A stretch of DNA of 64,000 bases from Dyadobacter psychrophilus (GTDB taxonomy: Bacteria > Bacteroidota > Bacteroidia > Cytophagales > Spirosomataceae), in assembly GCF_900167945.1 (NCBI RefSeq), contig NZ_FUZA01000002.1, positions 124,001 through 188,000 of the forward strand. Reading direction: 5' to 3'. The notes under the pieces were generated by a model. That model was not told the origin of the DNA. It did not search any database and saw nothing but the letters and a program-made list of their open reading frames with translations. Made by a program: the position numbers and the translations under genes. Each line of letters opens with the position of its first letter. The first letter of the stretch is position 1. Shown here piece by piece: positions 15,796-24,314 of the stretch.

Positions 15796-16473
15796 TTATA
15801 GATTTACATGTTGTCGTTTTCTCCCCCATTTGTACCTGTGCGTCCAATATGCCGTCTTCATAGCGAGGTAGCCAATTCCGGCCCCTACCAGTACATCACT
15901 GATATAATGCTTGTTATTTGCGACCCGCAGTAACCCGACCGACGAAGCAACTGTATAGGAAGCGTATGGCATCCAGTGGTAGCGATCTTTGTATTCTTCA
16001 CTTAGAAAGGTGGCCGCCGCAAATGCCTGGGTGGTATGCCCGGATGGAAATGACGTATACGAGCTTCCGTCAGGCCTTAAAACATGCGTCGCCTTTTTAA
16101 GTAACGAAGTTGTGCCCAGCGCCAGAAATTCACCTTTCAGCAATATGACAGTCCGGTTGGCAAAGTCAGTTTTTGATTTTATCCCCATTGCGTCCAAACC
16201 ATAAGCAACTGCCAGCGGCGAAAATTGCAGGTAATTGTCCAGATGGGTTTTAAACCTGGGGAAATGTTCATTCCTTTCTTCTGCAACTTCGTTTTTAATC
16301 GACTCAGGTGAGTGCCCATTTGAAATCAGTCCAACCAGGATCAGAGAGGCTGGTGGGGACAACTGCTTGACAGTAAAGCGCGTTTGGTAATGGGCAAGGG
16401 TGTCCGACCTTTGTGATAGGGCAGGATAGTTACTAAGTAAAAGTGCTGTCAGGTAAATAAAAATGGTTTTCAT
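15796..16473 (-). CDS. PAP2-family phosphatase, secreted
   Basis: The ATG at 16473 gives a clean signal peptide (MKTIFIYLTALLLSNYPALS). The three PAP2 motifs are present: KKATHVLRP, SFPSGHTTQ and LRVANNKHYISDVL with the catalytic His pair. These enzymes remove phosphate from lipid phosphates such as undecaprenyl pyrophosphate or phosphatidic acid at the membrane or in the periplasm. The gene lies 25 bases downstream of the outer-membrane barrel gene and is followed closely by the phosphoesterase, so three genes may form one transcript. Confidence 0.88.
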   Translation of the reverse strand: MKTIFIYLTALLLSNYPALSQRSDTLAHYQTRFTVKQLSPPASLILVGLISNGHSPESIKNEVAEERNEHFPRFKTHLDNYLQFSPLAVAYGLDAMGIKSKTDFANRTVILLKGEFLALGTTSLLKKATHVLRPDGSSYTSFPSGHTTQAFAAATFLSEEYKDRYHWMPYASYTVASSVGLLRVANNKHYISDVLVGAGIGYLAMKTAYWTHRYKWGRKRQHVNL

Positions 16474-16498
16474 AAAAATGTCCGCTAGATAGAGTGGG

Positions 16499-18973
16499 TC
16501 AATTATCGCTGCTGGGTGCGCTGTGCAAAAAGTCATTGCCTTGCTCTTTGCCTTTCTTGAATTCGAGCTTGCCGAACTTATAGGTAAGACTTACGCCAAA
16601 TGAGCGGTAGGGGACAAGCACTGTAGTGGTCGAGATGTAATTGCCTGTCCTGATGGTGCTGACCTGGCTGATGTATTTGGTAAATGGATTAGTGGCTGTA
16701 AATCCAATGCTTGCATTTTTGTGGTTAAACTGCTTGCGGAATGCGAAATTGTAGGTCAGCTGCTGCGGGCGCTTTCCCTGAATGGTATTGATAGCGGAAG
16801 AGTAATTTCCAAATCCTTCCAGAATAAGGTCTTTGGGAAGCTGGTAGGTTGCATTCAGGTTGAAGCGCCAGTTGGTACCATTGGTCACGTTACCTGCTAG
16901 CAGCTCGTTTACAACCCTTTTCTGGGTTACCATTAAATTTCCGCGCAAATTCAGCTGATCCGTGATCGGCATCGAGCCCGAGACACTCACACCGGAATTG
17001 TATTCAATGCCAATGTTCTGACGGTTTGTAACCGATACATTCACGTAGGTTGAATCCCCGATCAGATAAGTCGGGTAAAGGACTGTGTAGGGTTTCACAT
17101 CATCGGTATTGATCCGCTCGATCAATGCGATGTACAGGTTGCCGCCGTTTTTAAAGGATTTGTTATAACCCAGTTCAAAGTTGTTGCCGATCTCTGGTTT
17201 TAAAAGCGGGTTTCCGGTGGTGATGTTGTAAGGGTCGCTCAGGTTCATGAACGGATTAATGTCCCGGTATTCAGCCCGCTCGATCCGGCGGGTAAATGCC
17301 AGTTTCAGCGACTGCTCATCTTTGAAATTATGAGAGAAAATAAGCGATGGTACCAAATTATTGTAGGAAGGGATAGAAGTATTGGGAAAGTCAATTTTTA
17401 CATCCGTATGCTCAAAACGGGCACCTGCTTTTACATTTAAGAAGTGAAAGAGCGAGAATGTGGTTGACAGGTAACCCGCGTAAATTTTCATGTCGTAACC
17501 CAGCTCGTAAGACTGCGTAGCGTCGGGAACGTATTGGTTCAGTGAAGGCTTAAATACACGTATATCCGCTACGCTGCTGATGTTTTGCAAAACCGTCTTA
17601 ACACCTGTTTCAAAAATAAAGCCCTTTTTGATGGGGTGGGAATAGTCGATGGAAATGTTGGTTTGCTTGTCGTTCCCTGGGGTATTTCCGGAAGCCCCGG
17701 CATAAGGCAGTCGTTCAGAGGTCAGATTTTGCAGCTGGTAATAGCTATTGCGAGGCTTTCCAAAACTAGAACTATACAGCACATTCAGCTCCTGGCCATC
17801 TTTACCGAATTTTTTGATATAGTTCAGGTTCCAATCAATTGCGGCAATGCCGCCTTTGCTGGTCGAATTGCGAAGAATTTCGGAGCTGGAAAGCGGAAAG
17901 CCTGATGGGTCTAAAAGCGTTTGAGAAATATTGGTAATACCGCTGCTGCTGTTACTGAAATTGTTGTAGCCCACAGCCCCAATTAGGTTATCCTTTTTTG
18001 ATAAACTCCAATCGAAACCAATTCCAGACCGATAGCCGCTCCTTTGAAAATCCTGAAAACCGTTTTGCAAAAGCCGCGTTTGCGTACTGTCAGTCGGACT
18101 AGTCGAAAGCCGATTTTGCGAGCTCGGCGTGCGGGAGCTAAGTTGTTTGTTACCACTAAAAAAAGCATTCAGACCGAAATTATTCTTTCTGAAATTCAAA
18201 TTCACCGAGCCGTTTTCCAACCGGGTGCCCGCTGCCAAGTTTACACTTCCATTGATTCCCTGCAGCCGGTTGTCTTTGAGGATAATATTGATAATTCCGC
18301 CCGTACCCTGCGCATCGTATTTAGCGCCCGGACTGGTGATGGCTTCGATACTTTTGATCTGGTTAGCGGGAATGGAAGCCAGGGCATCGGTCAGGCTGTT
18401 TCCAAAAACACTGGAAGGTTTCCCGTTGATCAGGAAACGTACATTGGGGTTTCCCTGCAATTCCACGTTTCCATCAATATCGACCGAGACTTGCGGCACT
18501 TTTTTAAGAACGTCCAGTGCTACACCGGCCTGAGAAGTAACGTCGTTGGCTGCATTAAAAACAATCTTGTCGATCTGGTTGTCAATGATGGCTGCCTGGC
18601 CCGTAACAGTTACTTCGGCCAGTGTTTTGACAGAGCTTGTTAGTGCAATGTTTCCCATTTCCAGCGTTTTACCCCCGGCACCGACATTGACATCTTTGAC
18701 TGATTTTTTTTCATAACCAATAAAATCAATATTGATTGTAAAAGTCCCCACGCCAAGCCCTGCGATTTCGAAATGCCCCACAGAATCGGTGACAGCTCCG
18801 TTGACAACTTTACTGGTTAATTGATCTGTAATTCCCACGGATGCATATTCGACCGGCTGGCCCGTGGCCACGTCTGTCACCTTGCCCGTAAGTTTCAGGC
18901 TTGATTTATTCTGGCTGAATGCACTGGTCCAGAATAGGAGTAATAGGAATGCAGGAAAGATGATTGGCTTCAT
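16499..18973 (-). CDS. outer-membrane beta-barrel receptor, copy 1 (CarboxypepD_reg + plug + OMP_b-brl_3)
   Basis: The ATG at 18973 gives the signal peptide MKPIIFPAFLLLLFWTSAFS. Residues 25-110 form a carboxypeptidase-regulatory-like beta sandwich (LTGKVTDVATGQPVEYASV), followed by a TonB-style plug (PNVRFLINGKPSSVFGN, AKYDAQGTGGIINI) and a barrel of about 560 residues. It belongs to the outer-membrane beta-barrel group related to TonB-dependent receptors, without an N-terminal TonB box in view. It lies downstream of its own histidine kinase and regulator, an arrangement repeated at 24315-28729. Confidence 0.88.
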   Translation of the reverse strand: MKPIIFPAFLLLLFWTSAFSQNKSSLKLTGKVTDVATGQPVEYASVGITDQLTSKVVNGAVTDSVGHFEIAGLGVGTFTINIDFIGYEKKSVKDVNVGAGGKTLEMGNIALTSSVKTLAEVTVTGQAAIIDNQIDKIVFNAANDVTSQAGVALDVLKKVPQVSVDIDGNVELQGNPNVRFLINGKPSSVFGNSLTDALASIPANQIKSIEAITSPGAKYDAQGTGGIINIILKDNRLQGINGSVNLAAGTRLENGSVNLNFRKNNFGLNAFFSGNKQLSSRTPSSQNRLSTSPTDSTQTRLLQNGFQDFQRSGYRSGIGFDWSLSKKDNLIGAVGYNNFSNSSSGITNISQTLLDPSGFPLSSSEILRNSTSKGGIAAIDWNLNYIKKFGKDGQELNVLYSSSFGKPRNSYYQLQNLTSERLPYAGASGNTPGNDKQTNISIDYSHPIKKGFIFETGVKTVLQNISSVADIRVFKPSLNQYVPDATQSYELGYDMKIYAGYLSTTFSLFHFLNVKAGARFEHTDVKIDFPNTSIPSYNNLVPSLIFSHNFKDEQSLKLAFTRRIERAEYRDINPFMNLSDPYNITTGNPLLKPEIGNNFELGYNKSFKNGGNLYIALIERINTDDVKPYTVLYPTYLIGDSTYVNVSVTNRQNIGIEYNSGVSVSGSMPITDQLNLRGNLMVTQKRVVNELLAGNVTNGTNWRFNLNATYQLPKDLILEGFGNYSSAINTIQGKRPQQLTYNFAFRKQFNHKNASIGFTATNPFTKYISQVSTIRTGNYISTTTVLVPYRSFGVSLTYKFGKLEFKKGKEQGNDFLHSAPSSDN

Positions 18974-19059
18974 GGATACGTCGGTTGATACAACAAACGT
19001 AGAGGCCAATTCTGGAGAATTTTTAGAGAAAGCCTTCGCAGAGCACTATTGCGAAAAAT

Positions 19060-20319
19060 TTAATCCCACTTTAATGTAAACCGGTGCCAGTCGCCGGAAA
19101 AGGTATACTCGATACTGATTAACAACTGATCGCATATTTGCTTTACAATCGATAATCCCAGCCCGTTGTGCTGACTATGCTGCTGTTCTTTGTAAAATCT
19201 GCGGAACAATCTGGCGGCATCCAGCTCCGTGAGCGGCCCCGTGTTTTCAATGTACAGTTCGTTGGCGTCCAGTTTAATACCAATAGCGCCGCCTGCCTTG
19301 TTGTGCCTGGCTGCATTGCTGATCAGGTTGTTGAGCAGGATGTCAATCAGTTCCGGGTTGCCCTTCATTGTAGCGGGATGAAGATCAGCATGGCAGGTGA
19401 TCTGATTGTTCATCCAGAATTCCTGAAACTGGTCTAGCTTTTCCTGCGTACTTTCAAGCAGGTTAACCTGGATGGTTTGCTCAAACTGGTTGTTTTCAAT
19501 TTTCGCCAGCAGCAGCAGTGACTGATTTAGCTTGTTGAGCCTTTTTATCCCCGAATAAATGCTGCCCAGTGCCTGCGTTTGCTTTTCGGAAAGGCCTTCG
19601 TCCTGGATAACCAGATCGAGTTTGGCACGGATAATGGCCAGCGGTGTCTGCATTTCATGGGAAGCATTTTCAGTGAATTCTTTCAGCACCTGATAGTCCG
19701 TTTCTGCATTGGCAATGGTGTCTTCCAGCAACTGGTTCATGTAGGTGAATTCATCTATATCAGTCGGGTGAAAATTGGGGATTTGCTTCCTGCCAAGTTT
19801 AAAGGTTTTCATTGCTGACAGCGAATCATAGAACGGCTGCCACAAGCGCCGTAATATGAGCTGGTTAAAAAGAATGGTTGTCAGGATCACAATAAGCAGC
19901 ATGGCAATGGTGATCCCAACGACGGTCCGGGTAAGCAATTTTACCCCTTCAATGGGCTTTGCAATGGTAACCCGGTAGTTGGCGCGTCCAACTTTTTGAA
20001 TGTAGCTGAGCTGCCGGTAATTGTGAGAGCGTTTCTCGGCACGCTCTGAAATGAAAATGGTAGATATTGACTGAGCCTTGCTGCTAGTAGCTGCCGGCAC
20101 GTAGCTTACCCGGGTTTCGTCCATGCCGGTCACCGGTGGGAGCTTTCCCTGCAAATCAACGTACCGGTGAATCCTTGTTTGATAATCCTGCAATGCTTCG
20201 TCGAGCTCGTGCACAAGTACATAGCTGATCAGGAAGTAGTAGCAAATGCCCGAAAGCAAGAACAGCACGACCATTACGGCCATGTTGGACCGGTTATATT
20301 TTGTAAATAGCTTCGCCAT
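19060..20319 (-). CDS. sensor histidine kinase, cassette 1
   Basis: Two membrane helices (about residues 13-33 and 133-154) flank a periplasmic domain of about 100 residues. Then come HisKA with FTENASHEMQTPLAI (phospho-His), an N box LISNAARHN and a G box NGLGLSIVKQI. This is a HisKA/HATPase kinase of normal length. It follows its OmpR-type regulator by five bases and precedes the outer-membrane barrel gene. Signal unknown; the downstream barrel gene is the likely target. Confidence 0.9.
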   Translation of the reverse strand: MAKLFTKYNRSNMAVMVVLFLLSGICYYFLISYVLVHELDEALQDYQTRIHRYVDLQGKLPPVTGMDETRVSYVPAATSSKAQSISTIFISERAEKRSHNYRQLSYIQKVGRANYRVTIAKPIEGVKLLTRTVVGITIAMLLIVILTTILFNQLILRRLWQPFYDSLSAMKTFKLGRKQIPNFHPTDIDEFTYMNQLLEDTIANAETDYQVLKEFTENASHEMQTPLAIIRAKLDLVIQDEGLSEKQTQALGSIYSGIKRLNKLNQSLLLLAKIENNQFEQTIQVNLLESTQEKLDQFQEFWMNNQITCHADLHPATMKGNPELIDILLNNLISNAARHNKAGGAIGIKLDANELYIENTGPLTELDAARLFRRFYKEQQHSQHNGLGLSIVKQICDQLLISIEYTFSGDWHRFTLKWD

Positions 20320-20324
20320 TATTA

Positions 20325-21002
20325 CTAATCCAGGCTGAATTTATAACCCATGCCGTACACGGCTTTAATGTAATCGTTACAACCTGCATTCATCAATTTT
20401 TTCCGAAGGTTTTTAATGTGGGAATAGATAAAATCATAGCTGTCTGACATGTCAATGTCATCACCCCAGAGGTGTTCGACAATCGCCTCTTTGGTCACGA
20501 CCCGGTTTTTATTGCTTAAAAAATACAGCAGCAGCTCGTATTCCTTTTTAGTTAATGCAATTGGCTGCTCCCCTGATTTTAAAACCCGGTCGGAAAGGTC
20601 CAGCGTAAGCGGTCCGACAGATACGCGGGTGTTACCGTCAAAGGATTTACGGCGGACAATCGCGGCTACCCGGGCGCCAAGCTCTGCCAGGTGAAAAGGT
20701 TTGGTAAGGTAATCGTCCGCGCCGGTGTTAAGACCTGTGATCCGGTCGTCGAGCGAGTTCTTGGCACTAATAATCAAAACGCCGTCTGATTTATTGAACG
20801 TTTTCAGTTCTTTGAGGATATCCAGGCCGCTGCCGCGCGGCAGGGTAATGTCGAGTATAATGCAGGCGTATTCATTGATTACTACCTTTTCCAATGCCGT
20901 GGGGTAATCATAAGCGGCTTCACAGGCAAATTGCTCCGAGTTCAGATAGACGCAAATACTGTCTGAAAGCTCCTTCTCATCCTCAATGACCAGTAATTTC
21001 AT
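20325..21002 (-). CDS. OmpR-family response regulator, cassette 1
   Basis: The receiver domain (residues 1-115) has acidic residues EDE at 7-9, phospho-Asp in IILDITLPRG, Ser in LIISAKN and Lys in DYLTKPFH. The winged-helix effector (about 128-225) contains LTKKEYELLLYFLSN and the wing AVYGMGYKFS. It is the first gene of a regulator-kinase pair and 47% or so of it can be matched by eye to the paralogue at 28055, though this was not computed. Confidence 0.9.
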   Translation of the reverse strand: MKLLVIEDEKELSDSICVYLNSEQFACEAAYDYPTALEKVVINEYACIILDITLPRGSGLDILKELKTFNKSDGVLIISAKNSLDDRITGLNTGADDYLTKPFHLAELGARVAAIVRRKSFDGNTRVSVGPLTLDLSDRVLKSGEQPIALTKKEYELLLYFLSNKNRVVTKEAIVEHLWGDDIDMSDSYDFIYSHIKNLRKKLMNAGCNDYIKAVYGMGYKFSLD

Positions 21003-21077
21003 GGGTGCCTGATATCACTATTCTATAATTATGTAAAGGTGATTTTACAATCTGGATTATTTTTGGAGAGATGCATT

Positions 21078-21491
21078 TTACCAGATGATCACGATCGTGC
21101 CACCAACGATCATCAAAGCACCCAAAATGGTTTTCAGCTCAACCGGTTCTTTTAGGATTAGAACAGCAAATCCAATTGCAAATGGGACGCTCAGCTTGTC
21201 GACCGGCGCGACCTTTGAAACATCCCCTGTTTCCAGTGCTTTGAAATAAAATATCCAGGATAGGCCGGTAGCAATTCCTGAGAGTATCAGAAAAATCAGG
21301 TTAGTCCGGCTGATGTCTTTCACGTCCTTCATTTGTCCGCTGAAAAGGACAATTCCCCAGGCAATAAAGAGGATTACGACTGTCCGGATGGCCGTAGCGA
21401 CATTACCATTGATACCTTTAACTCCCACTTTTGCTAAAATGGAGGTTGCGGCGGCAAAAAGGGCGGAAAGTAAAGCATAGTATTTCCACAT
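21078..21491 (-). CDS. half-size EamA/DMT-family transporter
   Basis: A 137-residue protein with about five hydrophobic helices (starting MWKYYALLSALFAAATSIL) and the ending LGALMIVGGTIVIIW. It matches a single EamA unit, such as the YdcZ/SMR-like half-size members, which work as dimers. The neighbouring regulator gene points the same way but 75 bases away. Substrate unknown. Confidence 0.8.
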   Translation of the reverse strand: MWKYYALLSALFAAATSILAKVGVKGINGNVATAIRTVVILFIAWGIVLFSGQMKDVKDISRTNLIFLILSGIATGLSWIFYFKALETGDVSKVAPVDKLSVPFAIGFAVLILKEPVELKTILGALMIVGGTIVIIW

Positions 21492-21698
21492 AATTCAGGC
21501 TGGCTTGATTTGAATATCGCTGAAAGATAACGTGGAATAATTTAAAATGTACGCGTTAGGCAAAGCCGCCATCCGCCGCTGAGACATAAGAGGAAAGTAA
21601 CCGTTTATAATTCAGAAAGAATTCCAAATTGCCTGATAGGTTTAATATTTAAATGGGCGTAAAGTACCCATGAGGACACCTACAATGATTTTTACTGA

Positions 21699-23645
21699 AT
21701 GACACCTGCTTCCCTGTTAGCGACCGAAACGCCCAAAAAGGGTTCTGGATTCAATTTTCTGACATATCCATTAGCCCTTGGTATTCTGCTGATTGCAATT
21801 TCCAATTTAATGCGCATTGCATTGACGCTCAAGTCGGCAGGCACTGCTGACTATAACCTGGCCAGCATCTCGGCAGTATTTGCCATTGGTCTTTTTTACG
21901 ACTTGGTCAATGCGCTTTATTTTGTTTTGCCGCTGATGCTGATGGGATGGCTTACGCCTGGCTGGCTCGCTATCAAGCCTGGCTACAAGTGGCTTGCAAA
22001 TGGGCTCTTGTTTCTACTGACGTTTGTTCTTTTGCTGGATGCGGTTTCGGAATGGATTTTCTGGGATGAGTTTGAATCGCGTTTCAATTTCATAGCCGTC
22101 GACTATCTGGTTTATACCAATGAAGTGCTGGGCAATATCCGTCAGTCTTATCCGGTTGAAATAATTATCATCTTTCTGCTGATTTTAACGATCCTGTTGA
22201 CGTGGATGTTGACTACCATTATTGCAAAGCATCCTTTTCAGCCATTCAGCTTCTGGAAGCGGTCTGTGGTAACCGGCATCTATTCAGGGGTATTAATTGC
22301 AGCTTATTTTTTTGTCGACAATAAGGTCAGGCAGTTCAGTAGTAACAATTATGTCAACGAGCTTGCAGGAAACGGCATGTATGAGCTCTTTGCTGCTTAT
22401 CGCAACAATGAACTCGATTACAACCAGTTCTATTCCACAGTAAGTGACCAAAAGGCCTTTGTTGATATTCATGCACTGATCAAAACCCGGGAAAGCCATT
22501 TTGTAGATCAAGATCCGTTCAGCATCCGGCGTGACATTGTGAACTTGGGTCCAGAATTGCGCAAAAACGTTGTTCTGATTAGTGTTGAGAGTTTGAGCGC
22601 CGAGTTTTTAGGAAGCTTTGGCAACACCCAGCGCATCACGCCGTTCCTGGATTCGCTGGCAGGGGAAAGTCTTTTGTTTACCAATCTCTACGCGACTGGT
22701 ACACGGACGGTGCGCGGATTGGAAGCATTGTCCATCGGCACGCCACCTACACCCGGTCAGTCAATTGTCCGGCGTCCGCATAATGAAGAACTGTTTTCAA
22801 TGGGGACTGTCTTCAAGCGCAAGGGATACCAAACAAGGTTTATTTACGGTGGCTATGGGTATTTTGACAATATGGGATATTTCTTCGGGCACAATGACTA
22901 CCGTGTGGTGGATCGGAATGCCATAAGCAAGGAAGAGATTGATTTCGAAAACATTTGGGGCGTGGCCGATGAGAACCTGTTTGAACTAGCAATGCGGGAA
23001 ATTGAAAACGGGACACAGGCTGGAAAACCGATTTTTACGCAAATCATGACCACGTCCAATCACCGTCCCTATACATATCCTGATGGCAGGATCGACATTC
23101 CTTCACACACCAGCAGGGAAGGTGCTGTTAAGTACACGGATTATGCCATTGGCCAGTTTATCAAGAAAGCCAGTCAAAAGCCCTGGTTTAAGAACACGTT
23201 GTTTCTCATTGTTGCAGATCACTGCGCGTCCAGCGCCGGCAAGACCGATTTGCCCGTTGATCGTTACAAGATACCGCTAATTGCCTACGCGCCTGGGTTT
23301 GTGAAGCCGGGCATTATGCCCAGACTAATGAGCCAGATTGATCTGGGGCCAACAATCTTAGGGCTGCTTCATTTTTCCTACCGCAGTCAATTTTTCGGTT
23401 ATGACATCTTCAAGCTAGAAGCCGGGCGGGAGCGGGCTTTTATCAGCACTTACCAGAGTTTGGGTTACATCAAGCATGACTCGTTAGTAATATTAAAACC
23501 ACAAAGGGTCAATGGCACATTCCTGCCAAATTTCAAGGATGGTTCATTGCGCCCTGTCACTTCCAATAAACGGCTCGTTGAAGAAGCCATTGCCTGGTAT
23601 CAATCTGCCAGCTTTCAGTTCAAAAAGGGATTAATGAAAAAGTAA
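21699..23645 (+). CDS. LtaS-like sulfatase-family phosphoglycerol/phosphoethanolamine transferase
   Basis: About five membrane helices occupy residues 20-215, followed by an extracytoplasmic sulfatase-fold domain. Metal and catalytic residues are in place: ISVESLSAEFLG (Glu), a Thr in ATGTRTVRG, MTTSNHRPYTYP (His) and IVADHCASS (Asp-His). This is the layout of lipoteichoic-acid synthase and related transferases, which in Gram-negative bacteria decorate envelope glycans with phosphoglycerol or similar groups. The stop overlaps the HD-hydrolase start (TAATG). Length, 648 residues, is normal. Confidence 0.85.
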   Translation: MTPASLLATETPKKGSGFNFLTYPLALGILLIAISNLMRIALTLKSAGTADYNLASISAVFAIGLFYDLVNALYFVLPLMLMGWLTPGWLAIKPGYKWLANGLLFLLTFVLLLDAVSEWIFWDEFESRFNFIAVDYLVYTNEVLGNIRQSYPVEIIIIFLLILTILLTWMLTTIIAKHPFQPFSFWKRSVVTGIYSGVLIAAYFFVDNKVRQFSSNNYVNELAGNGMYELFAAYRNNELDYNQFYSTVSDQKAFVDIHALIKTRESHFVDQDPFSIRRDIVNLGPELRKNVVLISVESLSAEFLGSFGNTQRITPFLDSLAGESLLFTNLYATGTRTVRGLEALSIGTPPTPGQSIVRRPHNEELFSMGTVFKRKGYQTRFIYGGYGYFDNMGYFFGHNDYRVVDRNAISKEEIDFENIWGVADENLFELAMREIENGTQAGKPIFTQIMTTSNHRPYTYPDGRIDIPSHTSREGAVKYTDYAIGQFIKKASQKPWFKNTLFLIVADHCASSAGKTDLPVDRYKIPLIAYAPGFVKPGIMPRLMSQIDLGPTILGLLHFSYRSQFFGYDIFKLEAGRERAFISTYQSLGYIKHDSLVILKPQRVNGTFLPNFKDGSLRPVTSNKRLVEEAIAWYQSASFQFKKGLMKK

Positions 23646-24259
23646 TGGAAACTGAAATGAATTATCAATCATGGCTGGATCAAATTGAGGCTTTTGTATC
23701 AGCTCAATTATCCCCATATGCTGAGCGGTTGGCGTATCACAATCTGAATCATACCCGTAGCGTGGTAACAAATGCTACACGAATTGCAGCGCACTATCAA
23801 TTGTCTGATGCGGATCGATTTGTGGTTTTATCAGCCAGTTGGTTTCATGACCTGGGTTATATCAACGGAGATCCTTCGGGCCACGAGCAGCGTGGCGCTT
23901 TGATTTTTAAGGAGTTCGCAAACCCTTTATTGATAGAGGATAATTTGATTGCGGGTGTCATCGGTTGTATCCTGGCAACCACCCTGCCTCAAAAGGCGGT
24001 TAATTTGTTAGAGTCCATCGTTTGCGATGCGGATCTTTATCATTTTGGCACAACCGAATTTACCCAGAAAGATGCATTGATGCTGGAAGAGACGCAGCAC
24101 AGGTTGAAAACGGATATTCCTTTGATTAACTGGCTGAACGGGTCTTTGCGACTGTTGCAGTCTCACCAGTTTTGCACGCAGCATTGTCATCACGAACTGG
24201 CTAGTCAGAAGCAAGCGAATATAAGAGAATTGGAAGCGCGGATTGAAGCGGATTTATAG
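23645..24259 (+). CDS. HD-domain metal-dependent phosphohydrolase
   Basis: HD-fold residues are present: AYHNLNHTRSVV (first His), ASWFHDLGYING (His-Asp), and VCDADLYHFG (late Asp). Members hydrolyse phosphodiesters or nucleotides. Translational coupling to the LtaS-like transferase through a one-base overlap suggests a joint envelope or signalling role, but the substrate is not visible. Confidence 0.82.
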   Translation: METEMNYQSWLDQIEAFVSAQLSPYAERLAYHNLNHTRSVVTNATRIAAHYQLSDADRFVVLSASWFHDLGYINGDPSGHEQRGALIFKEFANPLLIEDNLIAGVIGCILATTLPQKAVNLLESIVCDADLYHFGTTEFTQKDALMLEETQHRLKTDIPLINWLNGSLRLLQSHQFCTQHCHHELASQKQANIRELEARIEADL

Positions 24260-24314
24260 GCCAGTTAATAATACAGCAAATGCACGCACATTCCAGCAGG
24301 GAATTATTTCAATG

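Noticed and set aside
18044..18643. 199-codon frame opposite the outer-membrane barrel gene
   Set aside because: A shadow of a GC-richer gene; the barrel family on the other strand is certain.
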